Shown: positions 16,332 through 25,562, counted from the first letter of the stretch. The stretch is DNA of 64,000 nucleotides from Pseudooceanicola nanhaiensis DSM 18065 (GCF_000688295.1 NZ_JHZF01000011.1:652288-716287), one strand, 5' to 3'. Program-made: numbers and translations. Notes: generated by a model from the letters alone, not told the origin.

Positions 16332-16735
16332 CCGCGCCTCCCTCTGCTGGTTCCGGCGGAAGGTGCCGCGTGGGGCGGGGAAGGGCAAGGGGCCGGGCGG
16401 CGGTTTCGGGTCTGTGGCGGAGGGGGAGGTTTCTCGCGCAGGGCGGGGTTCACCCTGCCGTCCGCCCCCGGGCAAGCGCCGGCCCGTGGGATGGCGCTCG
16501 CCCCGATTGGACGGGAGCGATTTATGGTGCCAAGCACATTCCCCGCTCAGGGGTCGCGGCCAACGTCGACAAAGCGCCAGCCCGCGGGGACGGGCCGGCG
16601 CTTGCCCGGCGGCCTTCGGCCTTGTTCCGGGCATTGGTCACATGATTGGCGGTGCAAGGGGCGGGTGTGATCGCGGGATCGCCGGATCGCTGCCGCAGGC
16701 CGGGATCAAGCCCGGCACCACCGTTCCCCCGGACC
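16332..16735. repeat. 404-base spacer with a 20-nt perfect inverted repeat
   Basis: No gene is visible between the rhodanese and gatB. The spacer holds a perfect inverted repeat of 20-nt arms (16468-16487 and 16590-16609, core CGGGCAAGCGCC) separated by 102 bases. A small hairpin GCCGGGATCAAGCCCGGC lies at 16697-16714, on the gatB downstream side but without a U-tract. The long-arm repeat could be a degraded mobile palindrome or a large mRNA hairpin downstream of gatB. Confidence 0.6.
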
Positions 16736-18247
16736 TTAAAGCCCGAGCTTCTCGCTCACCATCTGGTTCACCGCCGCCGGGTTCGCCTTGCCGCCCGTGG
16801 CCTTCATCACCTGACCCACGAACCAGCCCGCGAGTTTCGGGTTCTGCTTCGCCTTCTCGACCTGCGCCGGGTTGGCCGCGATCACCTCGTCGACGGCCGC
16901 CTCGATGGCGCCGGTGTCGGTGACCTGGCGCATGCCCTCGGTTTCGACGATCTCTTCCGGGTCGCGCCCGGAAGTATAGGCGATTTCAAAGACATCCTTG
17001 GCGATCTTGCCGCTGATGTCGCCTTTCGAGATCAGCCCCACGATCTTGCCCAGCATCTCGGGCGCGATCGGGCTCTCGGTAATGTCGTGGTCTTCCTTCT
17101 TCAGCCGTCCGAAAAGCTCGTTGATGACCCAGTTCGCCGCCAGCTTGCCGTCGCGCCCTTCGGCCACCTTCTCGAAGAAGGCGGCATTCTCGGCCTCGGC
17201 GGTCAGCACGCCCGCGTCATATTCGGACAGGCCGAAATCCTTGACGAAGCGCGCCTTCTTCTCGTCCGGCAGTTCGGGGAGCGCGGCTGCGATCTCGTCG
17301 ACCCAGGCCTGTTCGATCTCGAGCGGCAGGAGGTCCGGATCGGGGAAGTAGCGGTAGTCCTGTGCCTCCTCCTTCGACCGCATCGAGCGCGTCTCGCCCT
17401 TGTCCGGGTCATAGAGCCGCGTCTCCTGGTCGACCTTGCCGCCTGCCTCGAGGATCGCGATCTGGCGTTTCGCTTCGTAATCAATGGCTTGCTGGATGAA
17501 CCTCATGGAGTTCATGTTCTTGATCTCGCACCGGGTGCCAAGGTGCGCGAAGTCCTGCGTCTCCTGGTACTTCTCGTATTGCCCGACCCGGCAGACCGAG
17601 ACGTTCACGTCCGCCCGCAGGTTGCCGTTCTGCATGTTGCCGTCGCAGGTGCCGAGGTAGCGCAGGATCTGGCGCAGCTTCGCCATGTAGGCCGCGGCTT
17701 CCTCGGGCCCCCGGATGTCGGGGCGCGAGACGATCTCCATCAGCGGCACGCCGGTCCGGTTGAAATCCATGAAGGACATGTTCGGGTCCATGTCGTGGAT
17801 CGACTTGCCGGCGTCCTGTTCGATGTGGATGCGCTCCACGCGGACCAGCCGGGCCACGCCCGGGCCCATGTCGACCAGGATTTCCCCTTCGCCGACAATG
17901 GGATGGTAGAGCTGGCTGATCTGGTAGCCCTGCGGGTTGTCCGGGTAGAAGTAGTTCTTGCGGTCGAAGGCCGAGACCAGGTTGATCTGCGCCTTCAGCC
18001 CCAGCCCGGTGCGGACCGCCTGTTCCACGCAGAACGCGTTGATCACCGGCAGCATGCCGGGCATCGCCGCGTCCACGAAGGAGACATTGGCGTTCGGCTC
18101 GGCGCCGAATTCGGTCGAGGCGCCCGAGAAGAGCTTGGCCCGCGAGGACACCTGCGCGTGCACCTCCATGCCGATCACCAGCTCCCAGTCGTGCTTGGCG
18201 CCGGCGATGACCTTGGGTTTCGGTGTCTCGTAGCTGAGATCCAGCAT
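16736..18247 (-). CDS. gatB: Aspartyl/glutamyl-tRNA amidotransferase subunit B
   Basis: 503 residues, the full family length. The N-terminal catalytic cradle carries [22 protein letters not shown] and the metal-binding segments with [14 protein letters not shown] and [14 protein letters not shown]; the helical and YqeY-like tail domains follow (about 300-503), ending [18 protein letters not shown]. With GatA and GatC it converts Glu-tRNA(Gln) and Asp-tRNA(Asn) to the amidated forms. gatA and gatC are not in the window. The start at 18247 follows GGAAAGGA. An earlier in-frame ATG at 18307 gives 20 residues unlike the family. Confidence 0.96.
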   Translation of the reverse strand: MLDLSYETPKPKVIAGAKHDWELVIGMEVHAQVSSRAKLFSGASTEFGAEPNANVSFVDAAMPGMLPVINAFCVEQAVRTGLGLKAQINLVSAFDRKNYFYPDNPQGYQISQLYHPIVGEGEILVDMGPGVARLVRVERIHIEQDAGKSIHDMDPNMSFMDFNRTGVPLMEIVSRPDIRGPEEAAAYMAKLRQILRYLGTCDGNMQNGNLRADVNVSVCRVGQYEKYQETQDFAHLGTRCEIKNMNSMRFIQQAIDYEAKRQIAILEAGGKVDQETRLYDPDKGETRSMRSKEEAQDYRYFPDPDLLPLEIEQAWVDEIAAALPELPDEKKARFVKDFGLSEYDAGVLTAEAENAAFFEKVAEGRDGKLAANWVINELFGRLKKEDHDITESPIAPEMLGKIVGLISKGDISGKIAKDVFEIAYTSGRDPEEIVETEGMRQVTDTGAIEAAVDEVIAANPAQVEKAKQNPKLAGWFVGQVMKATGGKANPAAVNQMVSEKLGL

Positions 18248-18312
18248 GGCCCGTCCTTTCCGCGTTGGAACAGAGCGCGTTCTAGGACAGGCCGGGAGAG
18301 GGGGCAAGAGCC

Positions 18313-19641
18313 TCAGGCCGGGGTCTGCAGCTCAAGCCCGCGCGGCGAGAAGGTGACCGTCCGGCCCGAGGACAGCTCTTCGCGGAAATGGCGCGAGATC
18401 AGGGTGCGGGCGAGCGCCTCGCCATCCTCGGCCAGCGCCTCGATATCGGGCATGGGATGGAACGGGGATTGCTGGGCCTCGGCCCAGTGGCGGGGATGCA
18501 GTTCGCGCAGGTGCCCGCGCACGATGCCGTCAAAGGCGGCGTTGATGCTGGCGCGTTTGCGGGCCGCAGTGGGGCTGAGGTCGTCCGACGCGCTGGTCGG
18601 GTCCATCGCCACGGCCGCATGGGCCGCCATGAGGTTCACGACATGCTGCGTCCCGCGCCGATCGAGAATGTCCGCCATGCCTTCGAGGTAGCGGTCGATG
18701 TCCAGCCGTTCGGCCGCATTGGGCACGGCGCGCAGCACGTCGAACCAGACCCAGGTGTAGCCGCCTTCGCCCCAGATGTCGCCGACACGTTCGGCCGTCT
18801 CGTGCGCGCGGTCGTCGATCCGGTCGAAACTGCCGTACCAGCGGGGCAGGAGGCGGAGGCCGAACCGGCGCATATGGGACGAATTGTCGGGATCGAGGTC
18901 GATGAGGTCCTCGAAATCGTCCGACACCCGGTCCGGCGCATCTGGCGCGGCCAGCAGCAGGTCGCAGCGCGCCTCGGCCATGAGGGGGCTGCCCAGCTCG
19001 ACCGCGCAATAGGCGTCGAGGATCTCGGCCGCGCGGGCGAAATGGTGGCGGAAGACCTTGTTGTCGAGCGCGGGGCGCGTCGACGGGTGACCATTGCCGA
19101 GCGCGGCAAGGCCGATGTCCATATGCGCCTGCGCCACGACCACGGCCACGCCCCAGCACTCCGGGCAATCCTCCAGCGCCTCTTCCAGCGCGAGGATGAC
19201 GTGGTTGTCGGGCATCTTGCCGCCCGCGAAGGCGCCCCGCGCGGCCTGCACGAAATCCTCGCGCGCGCCCTGCGACAGCAGCGTGGCGGTCGCGATTCCC
19301 TCCGAGGTCTTCTCGCGCGCGACATCGGTATCGCGGATCAGCTGGCCCAGTTCCTCCCACTGGTCCTGGCGGACGAGGAAGAGACCCTTGCCGAGGAAGG
19401 TCTGCCGCAGGTGGTCTTCCTGCCCGAGCGACTGCACCGGCAGGATGAGCCCGCGGTCCCGGTCATGGCTGGGCTTTCGGCCGCGCGACAGGCTCATGGC
19501 GTATTGCGCCGCGCCGACCGCGTCGGTCTGGCTGCGCGATGCCGGCTTCGGGGCACGGGCGTCCTTTTCCGGAGCCTCGGACCGCCGCGTCTTGTCGAGG
19601 CGAGAGGCGATCATGTCGGGAAGTTTGGCAATGCCGCGCAT
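18313..19641 (-). CDS. Conserved-looking protein of unknown function, 442 residues
   Basis: I do not recognise this family. The protein is soluble, acidic and mostly helical in appearance, with no signal peptide and no membrane segment. The first 60 residues are charged and low-complexity ([15 protein letters not shown]). The body holds a segment rich in Asp and aromatic residues, [58 protein letters not shown], and two cysteines in [11 protein letters not shown]. Codon use and composition match neighbours, and the frame is intact over 1.3 kb, so it is a real gene. It lies upstream of gatB on the same strand (65-base gap). Four GTGAC motifs precede it. Confidence 0.75.
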   Translation of the reverse strand: MRGIAKLPDMIASRLDKTRRSEAPEKDARAPKPASRSQTDAVGAAQYAMSLSRGRKPSHDRDRGLILPVQSLGQEDHLRQTFLGKGLFLVRQDQWEELGQLIRDTDVAREKTSEGIATATLLSQGAREDFVQAARGAFAGGKMPDNHVILALEEALEDCPECWGVAVVVAQAHMDIGLAALGNGHPSTRPALDNKVFRHHFARAAEILDAYCAVELGSPLMAEARCDLLLAAPDAPDRVSDDFEDLIDLDPDNSSHMRRFGLRLLPRWYGSFDRIDDRAHETAERVGDIWGEGGYTWVWFDVLRAVPNAAERLDIDRYLEGMADILDRRGTQHVVNLMAAHAAVAMDPTSASDDLSPTAARKRASINAAFDGIVRGHLRELHPRHWAEAQQSPFHPMPDIEALAEDGEALARTLISRHFREELSSGRTVTFSPRGLELQTPA

Positions 19642-19665
19642 CGAAGGCTCCGGTCAGGTCTGTCT

Positions 19666-19737
19666 GTGACCGCAGCGTGACGCCGCAAAACGGCCAGATC
19701 GTGACCGCTTTCAGGAGATAAGGCGGAAGTTTGTGAC
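19666..19737. promoter_or_regulatory. Four GTGAC repeats upstream of the 442-residue protein gene
   Basis: GTGAC occurs at 19666, 19677, 19701 and 19733, three of them extended to GTGACC, within 72 bases in the probable promoter region of the minus-strand gene starting at 19641. The first two are 11 bases apart, about one helical turn. This could be an array of regulator half-sites. Confidence 0.3.
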
Positions 19738-19754
19738 CCCGCGAAATCGGCGGG

Positions 19755-19784
19755 AAAACGCCGCCCGGTTGTGGCCGGGCGGCG
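19755..19784 (-). terminator. Rho-independent terminator of the PfpI-family gene
   Basis: Read on the minus strand, a perfect 10-bp stem (CGCCGCCCGG/CCGGGCGGCG, 19759-19784) with a 6-base loop is followed by TTTTCCC. It lies 60 bases past the stop of the PfpI-type gene. Confidence 0.8.
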
Positions 19785-19844
19785 CAGTTCTGGTGGCAAG
19801 CCCGCATTTGAAGGGCTTTGAGGGGCCGCTCGGGCCCGCGCCGT

Positions 19845-20405
19845 TCAGGCGGCTTTCCGCTCGTGCGTGCCTTCCGCGATCTCTTCCGCGACTTTCGCCA
19901 CGAAAGCGTCAAGATCGTCGGGCTTCCGGCTGGTCACGATGCCGTTCTCGCAGGCCACTTCGGTGTCCACCCACTTCCCGCCGGCGTTCTCGACGTCGCG
20001 GCGGATGGAAGGATACGAGGTCACTTCGCGACCGCGCACGGCGTCGGCCTCGATCAGCAGCCAGGGCGCATGGCAGATGGCGCCGATGGCCTTGCCCGCC
20101 GAAATGAAGCTCTTGATGAGCCCCATGGCGGTCTCGTCCACGCGCAGCAGGTCGGGGTTGATCTGGCCGCCCGGCAGGACGAGCGCGTCGTAATCGCCCT
20201 CGCTCACATCGGAAAGCTTGGCATCGACAGGGACTTCCTCGCCCCAGTCGTCTTCTTCCCAGCCCTTGATCGGCTGGCCGCTCGGGCTGGCGACGTGGAC
20301 GGTCGCGCCCATCTCGCGCAGCTTGTCACGGGGAACCTCCAGCTCCGATTGCTCGAAACCGTTGGTGGCGATGATAAGGATCTTCTTGTCGCTGATATCC
20401 GGCAT
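19845..20405 (-). CDS. PfpI/DJ-1 superfamily protein (YhbO-like)
   Basis: 186 residues, one class I glutamine-amidotransferase-like domain. The nucleophile cysteine is C111 in GAICHAPWLL with the adjacent His112, and the conserved glutamate is E18 in FEQSE; LVLPGGQINPD forms the oxyanion strand. This is the type 1 glutamine amidotransferase/PfpI set, which includes stress-induced proteins reported to repair or hydrolyse glycated products or to have weak protease activity. It is a single gene ending in its own terminator, 68 bases downstream of the SDR gene. The exact activity is unsettled for the family. Confidence 0.88.
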   Translation of the reverse strand: MPDISDKKILIIATNGFEQSELEVPRDKLREMGATVHVASPSGQPIKGWEEDDWGEEVPVDAKLSDVSEGDYDALVLPGGQINPDLLRVDETAMGLIKSFISAGKAIGAICHAPWLLIEADAVRGREVTSYPSIRRDVENAGGKWVDTEVACENGIVTSRKPDDLDAFVAKVAEEIAEGTHERKAA

Positions 20406-20473
20406 TTCAGCCTCCTTTCGTTTCGGAGGGTCAACGGACAGCCCCCGCCGCCCGTTCCGTCACCGAAAGGGGA

Positions 20474-21226
20474 TCAGCGCCCTCCCGCCACGTCAACGAG
20501 GGTGCGGGTGACGTAGGAGGCGCCGTCGGACAGGAGCCACAGGATCGCGCTCGCCACTTCCTCGGCGCTCCCGGTGCGCTTCATCGGGACGTTGTGCGCC
20601 AGACGGCGCGCCCGGTCGGGCTCTCCACCCTTGCCGTGGATGTCGGTGTCGATCAGGCCGGGGCGGACGGCGTTCACGCGGATCCCCTCCGCGGCCAGTT
20701 CGTCGGCGAGGCCCAGGGTGAAGCTGTCGATCGCGCCCTTCGAGGCCGCGTAATCGAGGAACTGGTTCCCGGACCCGAGCCGTGCTGCGACCGAGGAGGT
20801 GTTCACGATCGCGCCGCCCGCGCCGTGGCGGCGCATCAGCTCCACCGCGCCGCGGGCCACCAGGATGGCCGAGACCACGTTGATCGCGAACATGCGCGTC
20901 AGGCGGGCGGGCGTCATCTCCATGATCGTCGCGGTCGCGTCCACCACGCCCGCGTTGTTCACCAGATCGAGCGGCAGGTCCGGGTCGGCCAGCGCCGCGG
21001 CCTCGGCGATCATCGGGGCGACGCTGTCGGGATCCGCGAGGTCGGCCTGCAGCAGGTGCACCTCGGCACCCTTCGCGCGGGCCTCCTCGGCCACCTGCGC
21101 GGCGCCGTCGCGGTTGCCGCCGTAATGCAGCAGGACGGTCAGGCCGGGCCGGGCGGCCATCCGCACGACCGCGGCGCCGATGCCGGAGGATCCGCCGGTG
21201 ACGAACAGGGTGCGGGGCTCAGGCAT
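20474..21226 (-). CDS. Short-chain dehydrogenase/reductase
   Basis: 250 residues, classical SDR. The cofactor motif TGGSSGIG lies near residues 10-17, the NNAG motif around residue 89, the catalytic serine in NTSSVAARL and the Tyr/Lys pair in YAASKGAI near residue 159. The region after the first strand (HYGGNRDGAAQVAEEA) lacks the acidic residue of NAD-specific enzymes, so NADP is likely. The substrate is unknown. It starts 8 bases inside the end of pepN, so the two are co-transcribed. Confidence 0.88.
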   Translation of the reverse strand: MPEPRTLFVTGGSSGIGAAVVRMAARPGLTVLLHYGGNRDGAAQVAEEARAKGAEVHLLQADLADPDSVAPMIAEAAALADPDLPLDLVNNAGVVDATATIMEMTPARLTRMFAINVVSAILVARGAVELMRRHGAGGAIVNTSSVAARLGSGNQFLDYAASKGAIDSFTLGLADELAAEGIRVNAVRPGLIDTDIHGKGGEPDRARRLAHNVPMKRTGSAEEVASAILWLLSDGASYVTRTLVDVAGGR

Positions 21227-23771
21227 CGAGGATCCGCCCGATCATCTCGGCGGTGTCGCGGCTCAGGTCCTTCTTCGCCATGATCCGTTCGAGCGCCTCT
21301 CGGATCAGCGCCTGCCGGTCGGCGTCATAGCGCCGCCACGTCTGGAAGGCCGAACACATCCGCGCCGTGGTCTGCGGGTTCAGGGCGTCGAGCTCGATCA
21401 GCCAGTCGGCCATCAGCCGGTAGCCATCGCCGCTGTCGTGATGGAACCCCGCCTGGTTCATCGCGAAGGCCCCGAAGACCGCGCGGAAGCGGTTGGGGTT
21501 CTTCATGGTGAAGGCCGGGTGCCGCGTCAGCCGTTCGACGGTCGCGGCGGTGTCCCCGGGTTCGGCATGGGCGACCTGCAGCGAGAACCACTTGTCCATG
21601 ACGAGCCGGTCGTCCTTCCACTGCGCCTCGAAGGCCTTCAGCGCCTCCTCGCCCGCGCCGGCGGTCAGCAGGGCGGAAAGGGCCGCCAGTTGCTGGGTCA
21701 TGTTGTCCGCCGTGTCGTATTGCGTCTGCGCCAGCGCGCCGCCGTCCCGGCGCGACAGCAGCATGAGCGCGGTGTTCGCCAGCGCACGGGAGGCGGCGGC
21801 ATCGGCATCCGGGCGGTAGGGGCCGGGGACCTGGTGCGCCGCGTAGGCCGCGCGGAGCTGGTCCTCCAGCGCCTCGGCCATCGCGTCGCGCATCCGTTCG
21901 CGGACCGCGTGGATCGCCTGCGGGTCGGGCACGAGCCCCGCATCCACCTGCGCCTGCGCGAGGTCGTCCTCCGACGGCAGGGCCAGCACGAGCGCGACGA
22001 AGGCCGGGTCGAGGCTCTCGTCCGCCAGCGTCGAGGAGAGCGCCCCGAGGAACGCCTTGTCCGGCGCCGCGCCCTCGTTCAGCATCCTCAGCAGGACGTC
22101 GCGGGCAAGCGCCCGGCCGGCTTCCCACTTGCAGAACGGGTCGGTGTCATGGGCGAGCAGGAAGGCGCGTTCGGCATTGTCCGTCTCGCGGTCGAGGATC
22201 ACCGGGGCGGAGAAGCCGCGCAGGATCGACGGCACGGGTTTCGCGGCGAGCCCCTCGAAGGTGAAGCTCTGCTCCGCCTCGGTCAGCTCCAGCAGGGTCG
22301 TCTCCTGCACCTCGTCGCCGTTCGGACCGAGCAGGCCGACGGCGATCGGGATGACGCGCGGATCCTTCACCGGCTGGCCCGGGGTGGGCGGCGTCGACTG
22401 GCGGAAGGTGAGGGTGTAGGTGCCATCCTCCCACGCCTCGTCGACCGACACGCGCGGCGTGCCGGCCTGGCTGTACCACCGCTTGAACTGCGACAGGTCC
22501 CGCCCGGTCGTGTCCTCGAAGACCTTGAGCCAGTCCTCGATCGTCGCCGCATCGCCGTCGTGACGCTCGAAATAGAGGTCGAGCGCCTTGGCATAGGCCT
22601 CGTCGCCGACAAGCCGCTTGAGCATGCCGATCACCTCGGCGCCCTTCTCGTAGACGGTCGCGGTGTAGAAATTGTTGATCTCGACGAAGCTCTCGGGCCG
22701 GACCGGGTGCGCCAGCGGGCCGTTGTCCTCGCGGAACTGCCGGCCGCGCAGGTCGATCACGTCGGTGATCCGCTTCACCGGTTCCGAGCGCATGTCGGCG
22801 GTGAACTGGGCGTCGCGGAAGACGGTCAGACCCTCCTTGAGGCACAGCTGGAACCAGTCGCGGCAGGTGATCCGGTTGCCGGTCCAGTTGTGGAAATACT
22901 CATGCGCGATGATCGCCTCGATCCGCTCGAAATTGGCGTCGGTCGAGGTCTCGGGCGAGGCCAGCACGGCGGCGGAGTTGAAGATGTTCAGCCCCTTGTT
23001 CTCCATCGCGCCCATGTTGAAATCGTCGACCGCCACGATGTTGAAGATGTCGAGGTCGTATTCCCGGCCATAGACCTCCTCGTCCCATTTCATCGACTTC
23101 TTCAGGCTCTCCATCGCGAAGGCGCATTTGCCCTCGTCGCCGGGGCGGACCCAGACGTTGAGCTCGACGTCCTTGCCGGATCTCGTCGTGAAGCTGCCGG
23201 AATGGTTCACCAGCTCGCCCGCGACCAGCGCGAAGAGATAGGCGGGCTTCGGCCAGGGATCGTGCCATTCGGCGAACCCCGCGCCCGAGGCGCCCGGGTT
23301 GCCGTTCGACAGCATGACGGGCAGCTCGCTCTCGATCCGGACGGTGAAGACGGCCATCACGTCGGGGCGGTCGGGGTAATAGGTGATCTTGCGGAAGCCC
23401 TCCGCCTCGCACTGGGTGCAATACATGCCGTTCGACATGTAGAGCCCCTCCAGCGCGGTGTTCCGCGCGGGCGCGATCTCGACCTCGGCCTCCCATGTGA
23501 AGGGGGCGTCGGGCACCTCGCAGGTCAGGCCCTCGTCGGTCACCGCGGGGGTGACGGCCTGGCCGTCCACGGAGGCCGAGACGAGCTTCAGCTCTTCGCC
23601 ATGCAGGAAGAAGTCGCGGGACGCGGTCCCGGGGTTCGGCGTGAAACGGATGCGGCTCTTCACCCGCGTGGCCTCGGGCGCGAGCACGAAGGTCAGCTCG
23701 ACGCGCTCCACGAGATAGGCGGGCGGGGCGTAATCCTTCAGGTAGATGGTCCGACCGTCCACGTCCTTCAT
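21219..23771 (-). CDS. pepN: Aminopeptidase N
   Basis: 850 residues, close to the E. coli PepN length. The exopeptidase motif GAMENKGLN and the zinc motif HEYFHNWTGNRI (HExxH, with the third ligand Glu in the following helix) lie around residues 255-315. The N-terminal beta domain starts with TIYLKDYAPPAYLVERVEL and the long helical C-terminal domain covers the last 320 residues. It removes N-terminal residues from cytosolic peptides. The ATG at 23771 follows CAGGAGGCGGCG. Upstream in-frame codons reach 23897 but look unrelated. Confidence 0.95.
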   Translation of the reverse strand: MKDVDGRTIYLKDYAPPAYLVERVELTFVLAPEATRVKSRIRFTPNPGTASRDFFLHGEELKLVSASVDGQAVTPAVTDEGLTCEVPDAPFTWEAEVEIAPARNTALEGLYMSNGMYCTQCEAEGFRKITYYPDRPDVMAVFTVRIESELPVMLSNGNPGASGAGFAEWHDPWPKPAYLFALVAGELVNHSGSFTTRSGKDVELNVWVRPGDEGKCAFAMESLKKSMKWDEEVYGREYDLDIFNIVAVDDFNMGAMENKGLNIFNSAAVLASPETSTDANFERIEAIIAHEYFHNWTGNRITCRDWFQLCLKEGLTVFRDAQFTADMRSEPVKRITDVIDLRGRQFREDNGPLAHPVRPESFVEINNFYTATVYEKGAEVIGMLKRLVGDEAYAKALDLYFERHDGDAATIEDWLKVFEDTTGRDLSQFKRWYSQAGTPRVSVDEAWEDGTYTLTFRQSTPPTPGQPVKDPRVIPIAVGLLGPNGDEVQETTLLELTEAEQSFTFEGLAAKPVPSILRGFSAPVILDRETDNAERAFLLAHDTDPFCKWEAGRALARDVLLRMLNEGAAPDKAFLGALSSTLADESLDPAFVALVLALPSEDDLAQAQVDAGLVPDPQAIHAVRERMRDAMAEALEDQLRAAYAAHQVPGPYRPDADAAASRALANTALMLLSRRDGGALAQTQYDTADNMTQQLAALSALLTAGAGEEALKAFEAQWKDDRLVMDKWFSLQVAHAEPGDTAATVERLTRHPAFTMKNPNRFRAVFGAFAMNQAGFHHDSGDGYRLMADWLIELDALNPQTTARMCSAFQTWRRYDADRQALIREALERIMAKKDLSRDTAEMIGRILDA

Positions 23772-23896
23772 CGCCGCCTCCTGTTCGCTGCGCGCCCATT
23801 GCTGGGGCAGGGGGCGCGGAAATGCAAGGGCGCCCGGCTGAAACCGCGGAGGGGGGTCGGGCGTTGTCCTTGCAAGCCAAAGCCAAGGAGGCCCCA

Positions 23897-24097
23897 ATGT
23901 CCGCCCCGCAAACCAATATCGAGAAGCAGGAACGCCGTCACGCCGCCCCGATCTGGGGGATCATCCTCGCGGTGATCTTCGGCGTCTTCGTCGGCGCCTT
24001 CCTGTCGACCAGCACCGCCTTCTTCGGCGCCGACGAGCCCGAAGGCGCCGAAACCCAGGTGGACGGCCGGACCGGCGCCGCCGAACCGGCCGACTGA
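23897..24097 (+). CDS. Small single-pass membrane protein
   Basis: 66 residues, preceded by a strong AAGGAGG ribosome site. A basic N-terminus (IEKQERRH) leads into one hydrophobic helix, about residues 19-41 (PIWGIILAVIFGVFVGAFLST), followed by an acidic tail rich in Glu, Asp and Ala. It therefore probably spans the inner membrane once with the tail outside. It lies alone, divergent from pepN and convergent with the SRPBCC gene four bases away. No function can be assigned. Confidence 0.7.
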   Translation: MSAPQTNIEKQERRHAAPIWGIILAVIFGVFVGAFLSTSTAFFGADEPEGAETQVDGRTGAAEPAD

Positions 24098-24101
24098 GCC
24101 C

Positions 24102-25001
24102 TCAGCGCGGCAGGATCCGCGCGACGGCTGCCAGTTTCGCAAGGGTCTCGTAGCCCTTTTCCAGCGCGCCGAACGCCATTGCGTCGGCGCGTTTCATGTC
24201 CTTGAAGGTCAGGCGCATGGTGATCCGGGTGCCGGTCCCCTCGGGGGTGAACTCCACCTCCACATCGGCATGGTGGCGCATGTCCTCGAAGCCCGACAGG
24301 CGATAGGTCAGCCGTTTCCCGGGCTCCATCTCGCCGAATTCGTGCAGGTTCGGGAAGCGCTGGCCTTCGCCCACCATCGTGAACCGCCAGCGCCCGCCGG
24401 GGCGGATGTCGATCTCTTCGGTCTCGCAATGATAGCCGTCCGGGCCGAACCATTTCGGCAGCAGCTCCGGGTCCGTCCAGGCCTTCCAGACCAGGTCGGG
24501 CGGCGCATCGATGTGGCGGGTGATGCGGATCTCGCGCTCGGGATCGGGGCCGCGGAGGGCCGCCGCCGACGCGCCGAGCTGGCCCGCCACGGTGCCCCAG
24601 CCCTCGAAGAAGCCCATCTCCTCATGGCGCCGTGCGGCCTCCTCGCTCCGGTGCCGGACGGTCACGTCATACCGGGTGTCGTCGCCCGCGTCGGAGAACT
24701 CGATGATCGCGGTCATGAACGGCTCGGGGTTCGGCTTCCAGCCGGGAGCATAGGTGTCGGTGAAGACGAAACGCCGCGCGGGGATCGCCTCGAGCACCAC
24801 GCCGGGTTCCTTCATGACGGTGCCCTCCACCTCCATCTCGACGCAGAAGATGCCGCCCGGGCGGAGGTCGATCTCGGCCGACAGGGCCCTGTGCGGCTTC
24901 GGCATGAACCAGAGCGGGATCAGCGCCGGATCGGTCCAGCAGGCCCAGACGAGATCGCGGGAGGCCGGCAGGACGCGGGAGAAATGCAGGTCGGTGGACA
25001 T
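24102..25001 (-). CDS. Tandem SRPBCC (AHSA1-like) domain protein
   Basis: 299 residues made of two START-like domains of the activator-of-Hsp90 type. The first (about 1-145) begins FSRVLPASRDLVWACWTDPALIPLWFMP; the second (about 160-299) begins ITRHIDAPPDLVWKAWTDPELLPKWFGPDGYHCE. Both end in the usual long helix. Such domains form a hydrophobic cavity and typically bind small lipophilic molecules; double-domain proteins encoded beside an ArsR regulator are common in proteobacteria. It is 12 bases downstream of the arsR-type gene and thus under its control. The ligand is unknown. Confidence 0.88.
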   Translation of the reverse strand: MSTDLHFSRVLPASRDLVWACWTDPALIPLWFMPKPHRALSAEIDLRPGGIFCVEMEVEGTVMKEPGVVLEAIPARRFVFTDTYAPGWKPNPEPFMTAIIEFSDAGDDTRYDVTVRHRSEEAARRHEEMGFFEGWGTVAGQLGASAAALRGPDPEREIRITRHIDAPPDLVWKAWTDPELLPKWFGPDGYHCETEEIDIRPGGRWRFTMVGEGQRFPNLHEFGEMEPGKRLTYRLSGFEDMRHHADVEVEFTPEGTGTRITMRLTFKDMKRADAMAFGALEKGYETLAKLAAVARILPR

Positions 25002-25013
25002 TCGATACCTCTT

Positions 25014-25361
25014 TCAAGTGTCGGTGGGTGTCTGTCTGGCCAGCCCCAGCACCAGCGCGTCGAGCCGGTCGAGCCGCCCGGCCCAGAGCGCGCGCTGCGC
25101 GTCGAGCCAGTCGATCGCCGGGGCGAAGCCCTGCGGGTTGAGCGCGCAGGAGCGCACCCGGCCCGCCTTGGACGTCTCGATCAGCCCCGCCGCCTCGAGC
25201 TTGCCGAGATGCCCCATGAACGACGGCAGGGCCATGTCGAACGGGGCGGCCAGTTCGCTGACGCTGGCAGGGCCCTCGGCCAGCCGGGTCAGGATCGCCC
25301 GCCGCGTCGGATCGCCGAGCGCGGTGAAGAGATGGTCGAGAGAGGGGTCATGCTTAGCCAT
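25014..25361 (-). CDS. ArsR-family transcriptional regulator
   Basis: 115 residues, one winged-helix domain: LFTALGDPTRRAILTRLAEGPASVSELAAPFDMALPSFMGHLGKLEAAGLIETSKAGRVRSCALN, the pattern of ArsR proteins that pair with SRPBCC genes. No cysteine-based metal site of the ArsR ELCVCD type is present, so it probably does not sense arsenic. It likely represses its own two-gene operon. The start codon lies 6 bases after a -10-like box, so the mRNA may be leaderless, and an SD sequence is absent. Confidence 0.9.
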   Translation of the reverse strand: MAKHDPSLDHLFTALGDPTRRAILTRLAEGPASVSELAAPFDMALPSFMGHLGKLEAAGLIETSKAGRVRSCALNPQGFAPAIDWLDAQRALWAGRLDRLDALVLGLARQTPTDT

Positions 25362-25363
25362 GT

Positions 25364-25423
25364 GCCTAAGTAATCCGCCGGCTTCCCTTCGGTCAAGAGA
25401 TATTCAGGCAGAAGCCTAAGTAA
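25364..25423 (-). promoter_or_regulatory. Promoter and operator repeats of the ArsR/SRPBCC operon
   Basis: On the minus strand, TTGACC (25391-25396) and TTACTT (25368-25373) are separated by exactly 17 bases, giving a good sigma-70 promoter. The -10 box lies inside the 10-mer TTACTTAGGC (25364-25373), which recurs perfectly 50 bases upstream at 25414-25423. A further CTTAG/CTAAG inverted pair spans the start codon (25353-25370). Repressor binding there would cover the -10 box. Confidence 0.6.
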
Positions 25424-25511
25424 CGCCCGCGTTCCGCTGGCCGGACCGATGCCCCAGGGGCGCGGTCCGGTGGCGACCTCCACAGGACGGCGCGCGCCGC
25501 GGTCGTGGAGG

Positions 25512-25562
25512 ATCGCCGCGCGCGGCGATGCCTCCGGCGGGGATATTTGCGGCAAGAGGAAG
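25512..25562 (+). repeat. Copy B of dispersed palindromic repeat, single arm
   Basis: A perfect 18-nt palindrome (25512-25529, halves ATCGCCGCG/CGCGGCGAT) leads into a 34-nt arm (25529-25562) with GGCGGGGATATTT and GCAAGAGGAAG, almost the same as the left arm of copy A at 3183. The second arm is missing here, so the element is a half copy. It lies in the spacer between the ArsR gene and malate synthase. Confidence 0.75.
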
